A stretch of DNA of 64,000 nucleotides from Boletus sp. NGJ. Its lineage: Eukaryota; Basidiomycota; Agaricomycetes; Boletales; Boletaceae. Below, one piece after another: positions 1 to 10,978 of the stretch; position 1 is the first letter of the stretch, and the number at the start of each line of letters is the position of its first letter. The notes under the pieces were generated by a model. It was not told the DNA's origin and searched no databases. It saw nothing but the letters and a program-made list of their open reading frames with translations. Position numbers and translations under genes: made by a program. The stretch is from NCBI GenBank assembly GCA_019096195.1, contig JAGTXK010000273.1, positions 62,001-126,000 on the forward strand, written 5' to 3'.

Positions 1-72
1 AAGAATGGATACTACAAACAATCAAACAAACATCAGACAAATGAGAAGAAAAAGTGAGTCGATAACAAATGG

Positions 73-285
73 TCACCTTATCATCTTGCTGACAAGTCTT
101 GCATTCTCATCTTCAAGCATAACAATACGTCGCTTCAGAGTGGCATGAGTTTCCAGCGCTGGACTGTGAGACATGTCTGAGTAGGTGAGTGACTGATGAC
201 CTTCCTGCTGGACGTACATATATTTGCTGAATGTAATGATCCGGGGGTATGACATTTGTATGGCGGGGCTGTGATCAGCTTGCAC
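73..285 (-). CDS. Unidentified short ORF ending in a coiled coil
   Basis: This is a 70-codon reading frame on the minus strand with a real ATG start and a stop at its left end. Its last 20 residues are charged and heptad-like (LKRRIVMLEDENARL), the look of a short coiled coil or leucine-zipper tail. The rest is unremarkable. It may be the last exon of a longer gene whose upstream exons are not recognisable, or a chance frame. No family was recognised and no function is proposed. Confidence 0.25.
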   Translation of the reverse strand: MQADHSPAIQMSYPRIITFSKYMYVQQEGHQSLTYSDMSHSPALETHATLKRRIVMLEDENARLVSKMIR

Positions 286-655
286 TTAGGTCACTTACTC
301 CAATATACAGTTCTAAACAAAAAGAAATGAAGAAAATGGAAATGTGCAGTGGCTAAGGTTGCATGAAGTCCGTGCAGGGCTCTGCTCGACGGCTGTTCAA
401 GGGCTAAACCATACGTGAGTGAGCACAAAACAGACACCAACCAGTGTATGTTCCAACATACTCAAGCGGCTGATATGTTTCATAGTAGGTTAGTAAGCTC
501 CATTTTTCTGTTGAGCGGGGACCTTATAAGGGTCCTACTTAGGGTCGGAAGGCTGAAATACAAACAGAGGGCACACTGACCACATCGGGATTGATCTGCT
601 TAGTGTCGTAAGAAATGCGGGGTAGGGTATCCGGAAAAGCACAGGTACGTGGGTA
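286..655. other. Non-coding stretch before the minisatellite
   Basis: I see no supported gene, RNA or repeat here. Stop codons are frequent in all frames. Confidence 0.4.
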
Positions 656-1870
656 CAGCACTACGCCATTGCCCTCACTTCACCCGCCCTCGCCTCACCC
701 TTACCCTCGTCCTTCCCACTCACCCTCTCCGAGTCCCTTGGCGTGTCGTGCGCAGAAGCGACCACACAACGCATGCAATCGCACGCGTTGTGCAGTTAGG
801 GAACAGCACGGGTACGGGTAACCCGCGCGGGTATTGATACCACCCGCGGGCACGGGTACAGCACTACGCCATCGCCCTCACCCTCACCCTGGTCCCTGGT
901 CCTCCTCGCTCACCCTCACCCTCACTCCCCTTCCCCCTCCCCCTCATCTCGTCCCCGCCCTTGCCCTCACCCTCGTCCTTTCCCTCGCCTCACCCTCGTC
1001 CTCTCCTCTCGCTCACCTCGCCCTCTTGTTCTCGCCCTCACCTCACCCTCACCTTCGCCCTCGGCCACCATCCCAATGTGCACCATAAGTCAGGTGGGGA
1101 CTGCGAAACGACAGCACGACGCGCGCGATTGCACGCGTTGTGCCGTCGTTTCTCTCGTCGCCCTCGCCCTCGTCTCATCCGCTCCCTCAGCTCCCTCGCG
1201 CTCTCGCCCACCCTCGTCGTTTGCACGGTAAGGGGGACGGTGAAGCGACAGCACGACACGCACGATTGCGCGCGTCGTGCTGTCGTTCCTCTCGCCCTCG
1301 CCCCTCTTCCTCACTCAGCAACAGCATAACGCGCGCACAATTCCGCGCGTTGTGCCACTGTAGCTCTCGTCCACTCCCTCGCCCCCTCGCCCCCTCGCTG
1401 CCTCCTCGCCCACCCTCGTCGTTTGCGCGGTAGGTGGGGACTGAAGCAACGACACAACGCGTGCAATCGCGCGTTGTGTCGTTCCTTTTCTCGCCCTCGC
1501 CCTCGCCCTCACCCGCCCTCTTGCACTCTTGCACCCTCGCCTTCGCCTTCGCCTCATCCACACCCACCACCCTCTCACACTCACCCCCACCCTCACCTTC
1601 ACCCGCGCTCTCACCCTCGCCCTCGCCTCGTCCACTCCCTCGTGCTCTCTTCTCCCTCGCCGTCGTCTTTCCCTCGCTCTCGCCGTGCCCTCTTGCCTCG
1701 TCCTCGGCGTGTAGTAGTGACGGTACAACATGCGCAATCGCGCACGCTGTGCCGTCACTCCTGCACGCTTTCTTGGCTCTGTCCCTGGCCCTCACCCAAC
1801 TTCCCCACTCGACGACAGCACAACGTGCACAATCATGCGCGTTGTGCTGTCACATTGACTCGTGGCACAC
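656..1870. repeat. CT-rich minisatellite with seven interspersed palindromes
   Basis: The plus strand is built from short C/T-rich words such as CCCTCACC and CCTCGCC. Embedded in it are seven imperfect palindromes of about 40 bp at roughly 758-797, 1107-1152, 1245-1287, 1317-1360, 1445-1484, 1717-1759 and 1811-1853. Each has a left arm like ACAGCACAACGCGCG, an AATC/ATT-type centre and a right arm like CGCGTTGTGCTGT. Several copies also share a left flank reading CGTCGTTTGCGCGGTAGG. Open frames across this block are an artefact of its low complexity; I call no gene. Confidence 0.8.
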
Positions 1871-2100
1871 CATGGGTAAATCCTGAGTGGCTGCCTACTG
1901 GGTTCTGACTGGGGGCCCGTGGTAACGGTTCTGTCGACTCGAGCTTGGCACTGTCAGGAGTCGGGACACACTCGTTGACGAGGGATATTGGGTATTAGAC
2001 TGTACTCAGGTGAATTTCCAGGCCACGGTGCTGCTTAGTACGAGTAGTACACTAATTACAAGTACAGTAGATACATTTGATTCAAGTAAAATGTACACAG
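1871..2100. other. Non-coding spacer
   Basis: AT-rich sequence between the minisatellite and the 3' end of the next minus-strand gene. Nothing recognisable. Confidence 0.4.
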
Positions 2101-2101
2101 A

Positions 2102-3513
2102 TTAAAGCTTTGCATTTTGCTCTCGAAGTACTTCCAAGATTGCGGTGAGAAGCTCTGTTTGCTTACCCACATCCTTCCGCAATTTCTTCATCACCGTTTC
2201 CAAGGAATTCTCGTTGGGAGATTGTTCCGAGCTGAGGTCAATAGGAGACCGAAGACGACGGCGTTTGATGGGCCGAAATGGAGGGATTGGCACCGAAATT
2301 GCGCGATCCTTGTTGATTAATGCCCCGAAGTTGCGACGTGGAGTCTATTAGTAGTTTATGGCAGTGGTGCATAGGAAGAGATCATCTACTACGTACCTTG
2401 GGCTGTTCATCTGATTGTCTCCGTTTTAAGGTTGGGGTTTTGAGATCATCTGTGGCTGTGATGATCTCCTTTATACCCCCTTCGTTATGGGGGGAGGTAG
2501 CACAGGGTAGGCTATCACAGTGTGTGGCTGTCAGTACTAGTATGCGGCGAATGGTACTTAAGGCAGATTATAATCACCAGCCTGAGCATGCTCTCGTCAG
2601 TGAGGACAATTGGACCAGGCGTCGGGGACAGGGAAGGTCGAACATCAGGCATGTATGCCTGACTATAAATGTAGCGGCCGTTCTTATCGAGTGGTGCACC
2701 TTGTCCAGTACCTCCCCATTCTGCCTGACCCCACTCATCAAAAGAAACTTGTCCGTCGGCATGAGATAGAAATGGCAAAGAACTAGGGGACTCGGGGGGT
2801 CTGGAGGGATCTAAGTCGCTGATCTTGCTGTCTTTCAATCGTTTGCTCTGGTAAGATGAACATTAATAGAGTATTCCTAGTAGTAGCAACAGTATTGCAA
2901 GGTCTCTTACAGTGCGTTCAGAGGTCTCAGCCACTGGCGAAGCAGACCGCAGCTGTTTCGCCCCGCCAGTATATTCCCTTGATTCACCCTGCTCTTTCCC
3001 ATGTCATGATATAATACTAATTTCAAAACAGCATGCACCTTGTTGTCATCCGAGTCATCCTTCCAAAGCTCTGGTCTTGCAAGTGTCTTGCTAACCCAGG
3101 AGTCTGGATTCTGTGCTTCCCGGTGGATAAACTCTGCCCGCACCACAGGATCTTCATGTGCATAGTCACTACATCCGGCTTCCATGAATATACTTTCTTG
3201 AAAGAGCCCAAGGATTACTTCTGCTGCACCGTCGTCGGATGAAGATGATTGTGGGCTGTGTAAGGGATAGCAGGGAGAGCCTGAGTGGACGCCTGGCCTG
3301 TTGGGACTCTTTGACTGGCATCGTGGGATCTGCGTTGGGTTTGGAGTCACAGTCCCCAGCCTGAGGACAGTGGTGCTCGCTGTCAGCCTGAGATTGCTCA
3401 GAGCTAGCTCCTGGGGACATGACGTTCACTGTGACCTCATTGCTTGCAATCAAGCTCAGGATTCCCCATACTTCAAGTCCCCCCCCAGGCTCGTTAATGA
3501 GACTGGTGCGCAT
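2102..3513 (-). CDS. Unknown multi-exon protein with C-terminal coiled coil
   Basis: Three or more minus-strand exons can be joined. The segment near 3290-3020 has an acidic SSSSDDG stretch and the motif ARPELWKDDSDDNK. A donor GTGCAT follows DNK, with an acceptor just before GESREYTGG. A second intron (GTAAGA to CCAG) leads into SKRLKDSKISDLDPS. The 3' exon ends near 2102 in a coiled coil (MKKLRKDVGKQTELLTAI) and REQNAKL-stop. The clean splicing suggests a real gene. The first exon is uncertain: the ATG frames at 3513 and 3421 do not join cleanly. No family was recognised; a link to the neighbouring transposon is possible but unproven. Confidence 0.5.
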
Positions 3514-3597
3514 TACCGCGACTTACGTTTTCTATTCATTTGTGACAGATAAAGCTACCCATTGATCCGAGAGGTTGCAGCGGTGTCATGTGCCAGA

Positions 3598-4297
3598 AAT
3601 TGCTGTCCATGGGGCTTGCAGACCCTTTACCTTATGTCAACATGAAGCTTATCACCCCTGTACTTGGGGCATTGTCTATTGTTGCAAGGTGAGTGGTGCC
3701 CAGTGTCGAGCAGAGGATCTACCCTGCCGACTTTTGTTTTGTTTTCCTGGCACTGGGCTCATTCGCTTCTCTGTCTCTCAGTGCCAGGGAGAGTGCACAA
3801 CTGTGTTGCCCATCATGCATCATGCTCCGATCCACTGAGAATGATCCCATTCAACCTGATGATTAGTGCCTTGAAAGTAAATTCCCGCTTCCTATTTTGA
3901 GGCTCCCGGTCGGAACGTCATGTGGAGCTCCGCCATTCCGGGCAATCGGATCACCACAGCCTCAGGCGGCGTCTGTTGTCACTTGTCAAATTGTTGTCCG
4001 CAGGGGCTTGCAGACCTGGACTCGGAGGTTTAGCCTACCTTAGTCAACGTTGAGCACATCACCCCTGCACTTGTGGCATTCCCTATTGTAAGATGAGTGG
4101 TGCCCAGTGTCGAGCAGAAGCCAGAAGGTCCACCCTGCCGACGATTTGATTCCCCCAGGCCCATTCTCTTTTCCACCTCTCAACGCTGGGGATAGTGCAT
4201 GACTTTGTTGCCTGCACTCCAACCTGGTGAGAGTGATCTCCTCCAACTGTACTCTAACCTGATGACTAGTGCCCTGTAGGCCAATTACCATTTTCCA
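3598..4297. repeat. Diverged direct duplication upstream of the transposase
   Basis: Two related segments lie head to tail at about 3598-3900 and 3985-4297. Both contain GGGGCTTGCAGACC, ATCACCCCTG, GAGTGGTGCCCAGTGTCGAG and, further on, a CCTGATGA-TAGTGCC block. The copies carry many substitutions and small indels, so the duplication is old. It lies directly upstream of the transposase frame and may be part of the element's 5' end. Confidence 0.65.
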
Positions 4298-4377
4298 TGC
4301 ATATCTCCATATTGTTACTCCCCATTCTAGTTGTTTTTCTCTCTCTCTCTGTGATGGACGAACCTTGACATTTCAAA

Positions 4378-7300
4378 TGTGGTGCTTCATTGTGTGGGCG
4401 GACATTCAACACAAGTGGGGGTCTTCTTCGCCATCGCCCAACCTGTATACACTATCAGCAACAATATGTGGCTATACGAGCCAAACGCCGACACAAACGA
4501 TTCCTGCCAGCACGTGAATTTACAGGAAATAGCCCAGCCTCCAAGAAGCCAAGATGGCAAGAGGATAGTGTTCATAGTACACACAGTATTTCTGCAGTAA
4601 CTTTACTAACCTCAACTCGGCTCCGACAGCAGACTCAGAATAACAACGAGCCAGCACCAAGCATTGACATTCCCCCCATTGGAGTGCCGCTACAGCCCCC
4701 CATCCAACCCCCATCCAACCTTAGCACTGACACCATGGCCCCCAATACAAGCAATGACAGTCAGGACGTCACTATGGAACCTAGGCCTCTACTGGCTACT
4801 AGTAGCGAACCAGGATCAATTGCTAAGGACCATGCCAGTGGTATAGGAAACTTGGCCCGCCCCATATGGTCACAACGCTTACCTGCACGATTCAGGGACA
4901 TTCTTCCAGAACCATCTCTTCCCTCTCTGCCCTTCTCAGAGGCTTCATCTGAACCATCCACATCTACTTCCGAGACACATACATTACCTCGTGTCATCCT
5001 CTATGTATTCAACTCATTTCGGACATCTTTTAATAAATTTTCCATTGCTCACAACTATCGTCATCGACCCTCATATGATCCCGATGCATTCTTGACACTC
5101 AATCAACTCTCCAATATTACACATGAATCTGTGGGCGAGTCACTGAGAACTGATGCCCAGGACACCTATCCCTTACCTCCTGCTCCACCCTGGCCCTGGA
5201 AGAATATGAGTATCTGGCGGCTCATGACATGGATGATGACTGGCAGTACACAAAAGTCTGGTGCTGAAGTCACACATCTCGTGCACGAGGTCATACAGTC
5301 CCCAGATTTTGATTACAATCACTTCAATGGATTCCATGCTCATACTCAAATGAAGCAGTTCGACAAATCTGAGAACATGCCTGGCAACAGCAATGACCGC
5401 CTGCGACAGGACTCCTGGAAAGAGTCAACAGTAAACATCTCAGTACCTACCCGAGAACGAAGCCCCAGCGGAAATGGGCAGCTGTTCTCGATCCCAGGAC
5501 TGTTTCATTGTCCCATCACTGCTGTCATCCAAGCCGCCTTTGCTGAAAAGGCTGCAAAATGGTTCCATCTTACACCTTTCAAGCGTATCTGAAAGTCACC
5601 TCTTACTGGTCACGAACAGCGTGTGTATGATGAGCTATATACCTCTGATGCATGGATCACAGCACACAATGAACTACAGAAGCAACGATGGGATGATGGA
5701 TGCAGCCTGGAGAGGACAATCGCTGGGCTGATGTTTTGGTCTGATGCCACTCACCTTGCACAATTTGGTAGTGCATCTGCTTGGCCAGTTTACCTCTTCT
5801 TTGGGAACCAGTCAAAGTATGTGCGGGGCTGTCCTGATTCGGGGGCATGTCATCCTATCACCTTCATTCCCAGGGTAAGTTTTGCCCTATTTGATATGAT
5901 CTATTCACATCACTGAGAGCTACTGAAACTAGCTACCAGAAACCATAGTAAAATTTGCATCTAGCTTTGCAAAGAAAAAGTCCCTGAATGACATTTTGAC
6001 ACATTGCAAGCGAGAATTGTTTCATGCGGTGTGGAGGACCTTATTGGACAATGAATTTCTTGATGCATACCAGAATGGCATTGTCATCAAATGCTACAAT
6101 GGCAAGTTTCGGCAAGTCTTTCCTCGTATCTTCACATACTCAGCAGATTACCCAGAAAAGTAAGTGTTTGAGATTTCCATAGTATTAGCTGACAACATGG
6201 CCATAGAGTTCTGCTAGCTACAATTCGGGATAAAGGTCGTTGCCCATGTCCACGCTGTCTCATCCCAAAGACAGATTTTCACTTTCTCGGGCTCTTATCT
6301 GATGCATCACGGAGGATATCCAGGATATGTGCATACTTCTGCGAGAAGGTTACTGCGGCACGCAATGCCATTTACAATCTCGGCTCACCAATCAAAGGTA
6401 CAATTCCAGAAGTGCATCTGAAGCACATGTCACTTGTACCTACAATCGTCAGTCATTCAGAATCCATCATCATGAACTTGGACAGCATCTGACATTTATT
6501 GATAGAATGCAATAGGGGACTCCCTTGGATCACTAGGATGCAATATTTATCGCATCCTCGTTGTTGATCTTCTCCATGAATTCGAGTTGGGAGTATTCAA
6601 ATCAGTATTCAAGCACCTCTTACAACTTCTATATGCCATTGATCCAGGCACAGTATCAATTCTAAATGATAGGTGTGTTCATTCTCGCCTTAGTTTGACA
6701 TTTTTCATATGATACAGCTTAGTATTGTCTATGATTCTACCAGATACAACCATTCGGAAAGGGTTCAATCCGCCGATTCCCACCCAATGTGTCAGATACT
6801 CATCACAGCACTGCTCGACACTTTGAGGACATCCTGCAGGTATGATACTATATATGACTTGATGTACATGTGTAAAAGTCGCTCCTAGTGTATAATTCCA
6901 GCCTTTGAGGGATTGTTCCCTGCCAGACATGACAGTACCATACAGAATCTCCTCTTTTGGCTTGCTCACTGGCATGCCCTTGCCAAGTTACGACTTCATA
7001 CTGATGAATCACTCGCTCTTCTTGATGAAGTTACTTCTCTGCTTGGCCGACAACTTAGGAAATTCCAAGACTTCACATGCAGAGCCTTTGACACATTGGA
7101 GTTACCATCTGAGACAGCCGCATGCTGGAGACGGAAGAATGATCAGTTCAATACGTCAAACACAACTGCTCATAATATCTCTGGTGCCCGCCCCAAGTCG
7201 TTCAACCTTGATACATATAAGTTACATGCACTAGGAGACTATGTGCACACAATCCGGCTGTTTGGAACAACAGATTCATATACTACCCAAATTGTAAGTC

Positions 7301-8482
7301 AACCCACTCACTGACATGTCATCATTTTACAAAAGAGTCGTTACTCACCACTGGCAGGGAGAGGTTGCTCACAAACACATCAAAAAATTCTACCAATATA
7401 CTAACAAGAAGAACCCTGCAAGGCAGATCGCAAAGCAAGAGAGACGATGTACGCGAGTTCAGCACCAGTGCGATGCTTACTACTATGTAGAACCTGATGG
7501 AAATATGGACCCAAAGAATGACTCGGCTGAAATCCCACACAAACTCCATCATCGACTATCATCTTCCCCAGCCAATGCCTTCAATCTTGCAGAGTTCCTC
7601 CAAAGCTCACCCAACAATCCAGCATTGGAGGTCAGGTCTGCTTTGTTGTAGGAAGTTGACGAAGCAATGTTGTGCTCATGCTGATGTTGTCCAGGACTTC
7701 ATCCTGAAGCTCAAGGATCATTTGCTGTCACGACTTCTAGCTCATGATTATGATGGTAATGAGCAGACTTTCTCTGGCGAGGAACGAAACTCTGTTCGGT
7801 TCGTGAATAGTCTCAACAGGGTCCTCCGCCCAAAATGTCTACAAATCAACTACACAACATATGATATGCGTCGTGACCAAGACACCTTATGTCCAGGACA
7901 TGGTGCTGCCACTATCATGTTGCTCTCGCACGAGGATGGTCCAAATGCCCATCCGTTCTGGTATGCCGAGGTTTTGGGTGCATTCCTCATCATAGTTCAT
8001 TATTCAGGCATTGAGCAAACCATGGAGTTTCTATGGGTTCGCTGGTTTGGTGTCGTACCAGGTTATCATTGGGGACTTGATAATGCTCACCTTCCGAAGA
8101 TTGGCTTCATTCCCTCAGACTCAGGTGCCGCCTTCAGCTTTGTTGACCCATCTCTCGTTCTCCGTGCTTGTCACCTGATCCCCGCATTTGCGGATGGTCG
8201 CACTGACTCATTGCTCCGCTACAGTCCATCTGTCACTCAGCAAACAGATGTTTCTGATGACTGGACAGCATATTATGTTAATATGTGTGTATATCTATAC
8301 TAAGGTTCCAGGAAACCTGACATCTCCCTACTAGTTTCGCCAATCGTGATATGTTCGCGCGGTACTCAGGTATTGGTGTTGGTCACCATGCCCAATACCA
8401 CCCTTCAATACCACCAAACCAGAACGGACAAAATACTGACTGTCTGGACAATGAGTGCGATCATGCCGACTTGGAACAGTGA
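4378..8482 (+). pseudogene. Plavaka-type transposase, interrupted by a stop codon
   Basis: The frame opens with a C2H2-like zinc finger (CGASLCGRTF...GLLRHRPTC) and no in-frame ATG. Family-typical blocks follow: YDELYTSDAW, FWSDATHLAQFGSASAWP, YLFFGNQSKY, THCKRELFHAVWR, FTYSADYPEK, CPCPRCLIP, VVDLLHEFELGV and HFEDILQ. Introns at about 5875-5931 (GTAAGT), 6162-6207 (GTAAGT) and 6446-6505 (GTCAGT) splice cleanly. A TGA at 5590-5592 interrupts the reading (FKRI-stop-KSPLTGHEQR) where relatives have Trp, i.e. TGG to TGA. The D of WSDATHL and of VDLLHEFELG are likely catalytic aspartates by family analogy. The main frame stops at 8480-8482. A Glu/Asp-rich frame to 8768 may be a frameshifted tail. 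Confidence 0.75.
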
Positions 8483-8770
8483 CTGCACCACTGATGATGG
8501 CAACATTCGAGAGGAAACACCCAGTGAGGATGATAAATACAAAGGGAGTGGCACAGGAAATGGGCTCGAGGATGCCGAAACAGACGAAGGCTCTGAGAGT
8601 GCAAGTGATGAGGATTACGAGACGGACGAAGACATCGCCGGGAACACAAGCGATGAGGATTATGAGACGGGTCGGTGTGAAGACATCGCCAGGAATACAA
8701 GTGATGGGCCCAAGGATGACCCGGAAGAGATAGATGATACAAACTGTGCTGCAGCCTTCAGACTCTGATA
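4378..8770 (+). mobile_element. Plavaka-like KDZ DNA transposon (degenerate)
   Basis: The interval is defined by the transposase gene and its acidic 3' tail. The encoded protein matches what I know of the Plavaka group of KDZ (Kyakuja-Dileera-Zisupton) transposons of Agaricomycetes. Terminal inverted repeats and target-site duplications were not found by eye, so the true ends are unknown; the flanking repeats at 3.6-4.3 kb and 9.0-9.2 kb may belong to it. At least one in-frame stop makes this copy probably non-autonomous. Confidence 0.75.
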
Positions 8771-8976
8771 CTAGACCGAATTACTTTGTGTATGTACTTA
8801 CACCTGAACGTACTACTTGTCAATGCTATCATTAGTGTTTACATCGAAAGTATCTTTTATGTGCTGGCCCGGGAGGAAGCACTTTGGACTGTCTTACAAC
8901 TGAGTCCCTAATGCAACCAAAATTTTAGTTACTTTAGCACGTCAGTCATTCATTCACATTCATGCGATCTACGACA

Positions 8977-9216
8977 AAATGTTGAGGGGCCATGTAAGTC
9001 CGTTGTCATGACAGGTCATAATCCGAACACTTTCTACTGCATTAAGCATTAGAAGCTCGAAACACAACGACTTTGTAGCTCAATTATCATGGACCGAAAT
9101 GTTGAGGGGCCTTATAAGTTCGTTGTCGTGACACAACATAATCCGAACGGTTTCTACAGCATTAAGCATTAGAAGTTCGAAGCATAACGACTTTGTAGCT
9201 CCATTATCACGGACTG
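8977..9216. repeat. 120 bp tandem repeat, two copies
   Basis: Two consecutive copies of about 120 bp, 8977-9096 and 9097-9216, both start with AAATGTTGAGGGGCC. They share CATAATCCGAAC, GCATTAAGCATTAGAAG and AACGACTTTGTAGCTC with only scattered differences. No reading frame crosses them. They lie 3' of the transposase and may be its subterminal repeats. Confidence 0.75.
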
Positions 9217-10540
9217 CCAAGATTGGGTCATCGGACGCATCATTCAAGCTTATCACACGCCGGTATCCTTCCTTCCAGCCACAGACAAATATTTGGGCTC
9301 ACTCGGCGCCGACAGAAGGTGGTGGCATGACATCTTGGTTTCAGTGATGGACGCGTAGCTGGTAATGTCTTATCTCCACCCTGCGCAGATCCCACCTCAT
9401 CTCTGCGTCCTGCTATTCGTGGATCGACGCTGCACTATCACGGTACATTTTTGTCGCTACGACGCTCACCGCAATCACAGTCACTATTTTCCCTGATCTC
9501 TCGCAGCACTATTCTCACACCCTTTTTTCATCGATCTGTCTTGCTTCCTCGTTCCTTTCCCTCTTATTTTTGTGGTGTTCTCTTTTCCTTGCCGACTCGC
9601 ATCATGACTGGTGTATTTGTAGCATTGTTCTTGGATGCTGTCTCGTTCATTTGGCTCCATCATACACTCCTGTTTCTTTCCCCTCGACTTTCTCCTGTTC
9701 TCGATTTGGATTAGGTTTTACGACAATGATCTCCTACATTTTTCAATTTTGATCGTTTTCTGGTACTGCACACCCGTCATTATTTCTTTCTACAAATGAG
9801 GAATGTAAGGTATTTGCGCAGTCGTTTGAGAGTACGGGGTGCAGTCAGGTTCATGTGTGTGATGAGGTTGGGAGGATGGTCTCGGGACAAGTATGCTCAA
9901 TGATCTACTACCAAAGCCATCTTCACCAGGATAGGTTTATCACGACTCGCACTGATAGTACCGCGAGATACACGAACCCAACAGACTGCATGGTGGATGT
10001 TCCACTGACTCGCGGTACAGTGTGGCATCTACTGTACATGTCATGCATTCAAACATTACATTACATTTCGATCAATCTGTCCTGTCATGTGTACCTGAGC
10101 GACAACACAACAACCACATGGGATATCTGATCGAGAGGGTCCCGTAGCCTGATTCCTCCTGACGCTGATCTACTGTGAGTCTAACAATGCAGGTGAGAGG
10201 AAAGTAACGCGCACCGTTACACGGACACCCGCGGGCGAGGGTTCGGACGGATTGGTGGCTGGTTGGGTCTGACGGGGCGTGAGCTGACGTGACGAGGTCC
10301 AGCATCACCGGAAAGAGACGCACCGGGTCGGCTTCCCTTGCATCCGCAGCACCTTGTCCGCTACGAGAAGCGCCTTCGGTCGGCTGCTTGCGAGTAGTGG
10401 TCTTGCCGCGCGAAGTAGTCCTGTAACATGTGAGGAGTCCCTGCATACTACAAACTCCGAGGCACAACGAACCGTTCGCCATTCTGAACGATCTTGCTGC
10501 TCCTCGCTCGGCTAAGATGTGTTCGACACCGTGCATCCAA
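9217..10540. other. Region without a supported gene
   Basis: Open frames at about 9451-9714 and 10072-10536 have no recognisable motif, no splice logic and biased low-complexity composition. I do not support a gene here. The right end may hold the eroded tail of the WD40 pseudogene. Confidence 0.35.
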
Positions 10541-10978
10541 TCGTCCTATCGAGGAACAGCACCCACAGGCGTACGTCGACCTGCAGCCATCCACTGAAGG
10601 ACCCTCTTGCCTGTCATCCACTCTCGGTGGGGAGTGGGAAGGAGACTCGTACGATCGGCAGGCTCGCGTGACTTTCCGGAAAGTTGATTGAGCTTGTGTG
10701 ACACCGAGCCCTTGTTACCCTTTCCTGAACCTCGTCTGGAGCCACCTCTTGACCTTGACCACCATGGTGCCCTTGGACGACTCGACACTTTCCTCACGAC
10801 GTGCCTCTCCGGGGGAGGCCACTGGCCGGTACACTGATGACTGTGATATAACACGAGGATGAGCCTAGTGGTGGTGCCTCGTCCATGAGGATCGGAAGGA
10901 GAGGCTGGCGATGGAGCCTCCGGCAGCGTCGACACGGAAGCAAGAGAAGGATCACCAGCCTCGCCATAGTTGAACTCA

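Noticed and set aside
656-1910. Several long open frames on both strands rich in Ser, Pro, Arg and Leu
   Set aside because: They arise from the CT-rich repeat itself; every frame of such DNA is open, and no domain or splice logic is present.
4300-9216. Terminal inverted repeats of the Plavaka element
   Set aside because: No pair of matching ends could be found by eye, so I do not state element boundaries.
9451-9752. Overlapping hydrophobic frames
   Set aside because: T-rich composition explains them; no recognisable signal peptide plus mature domain, and no splicing support.
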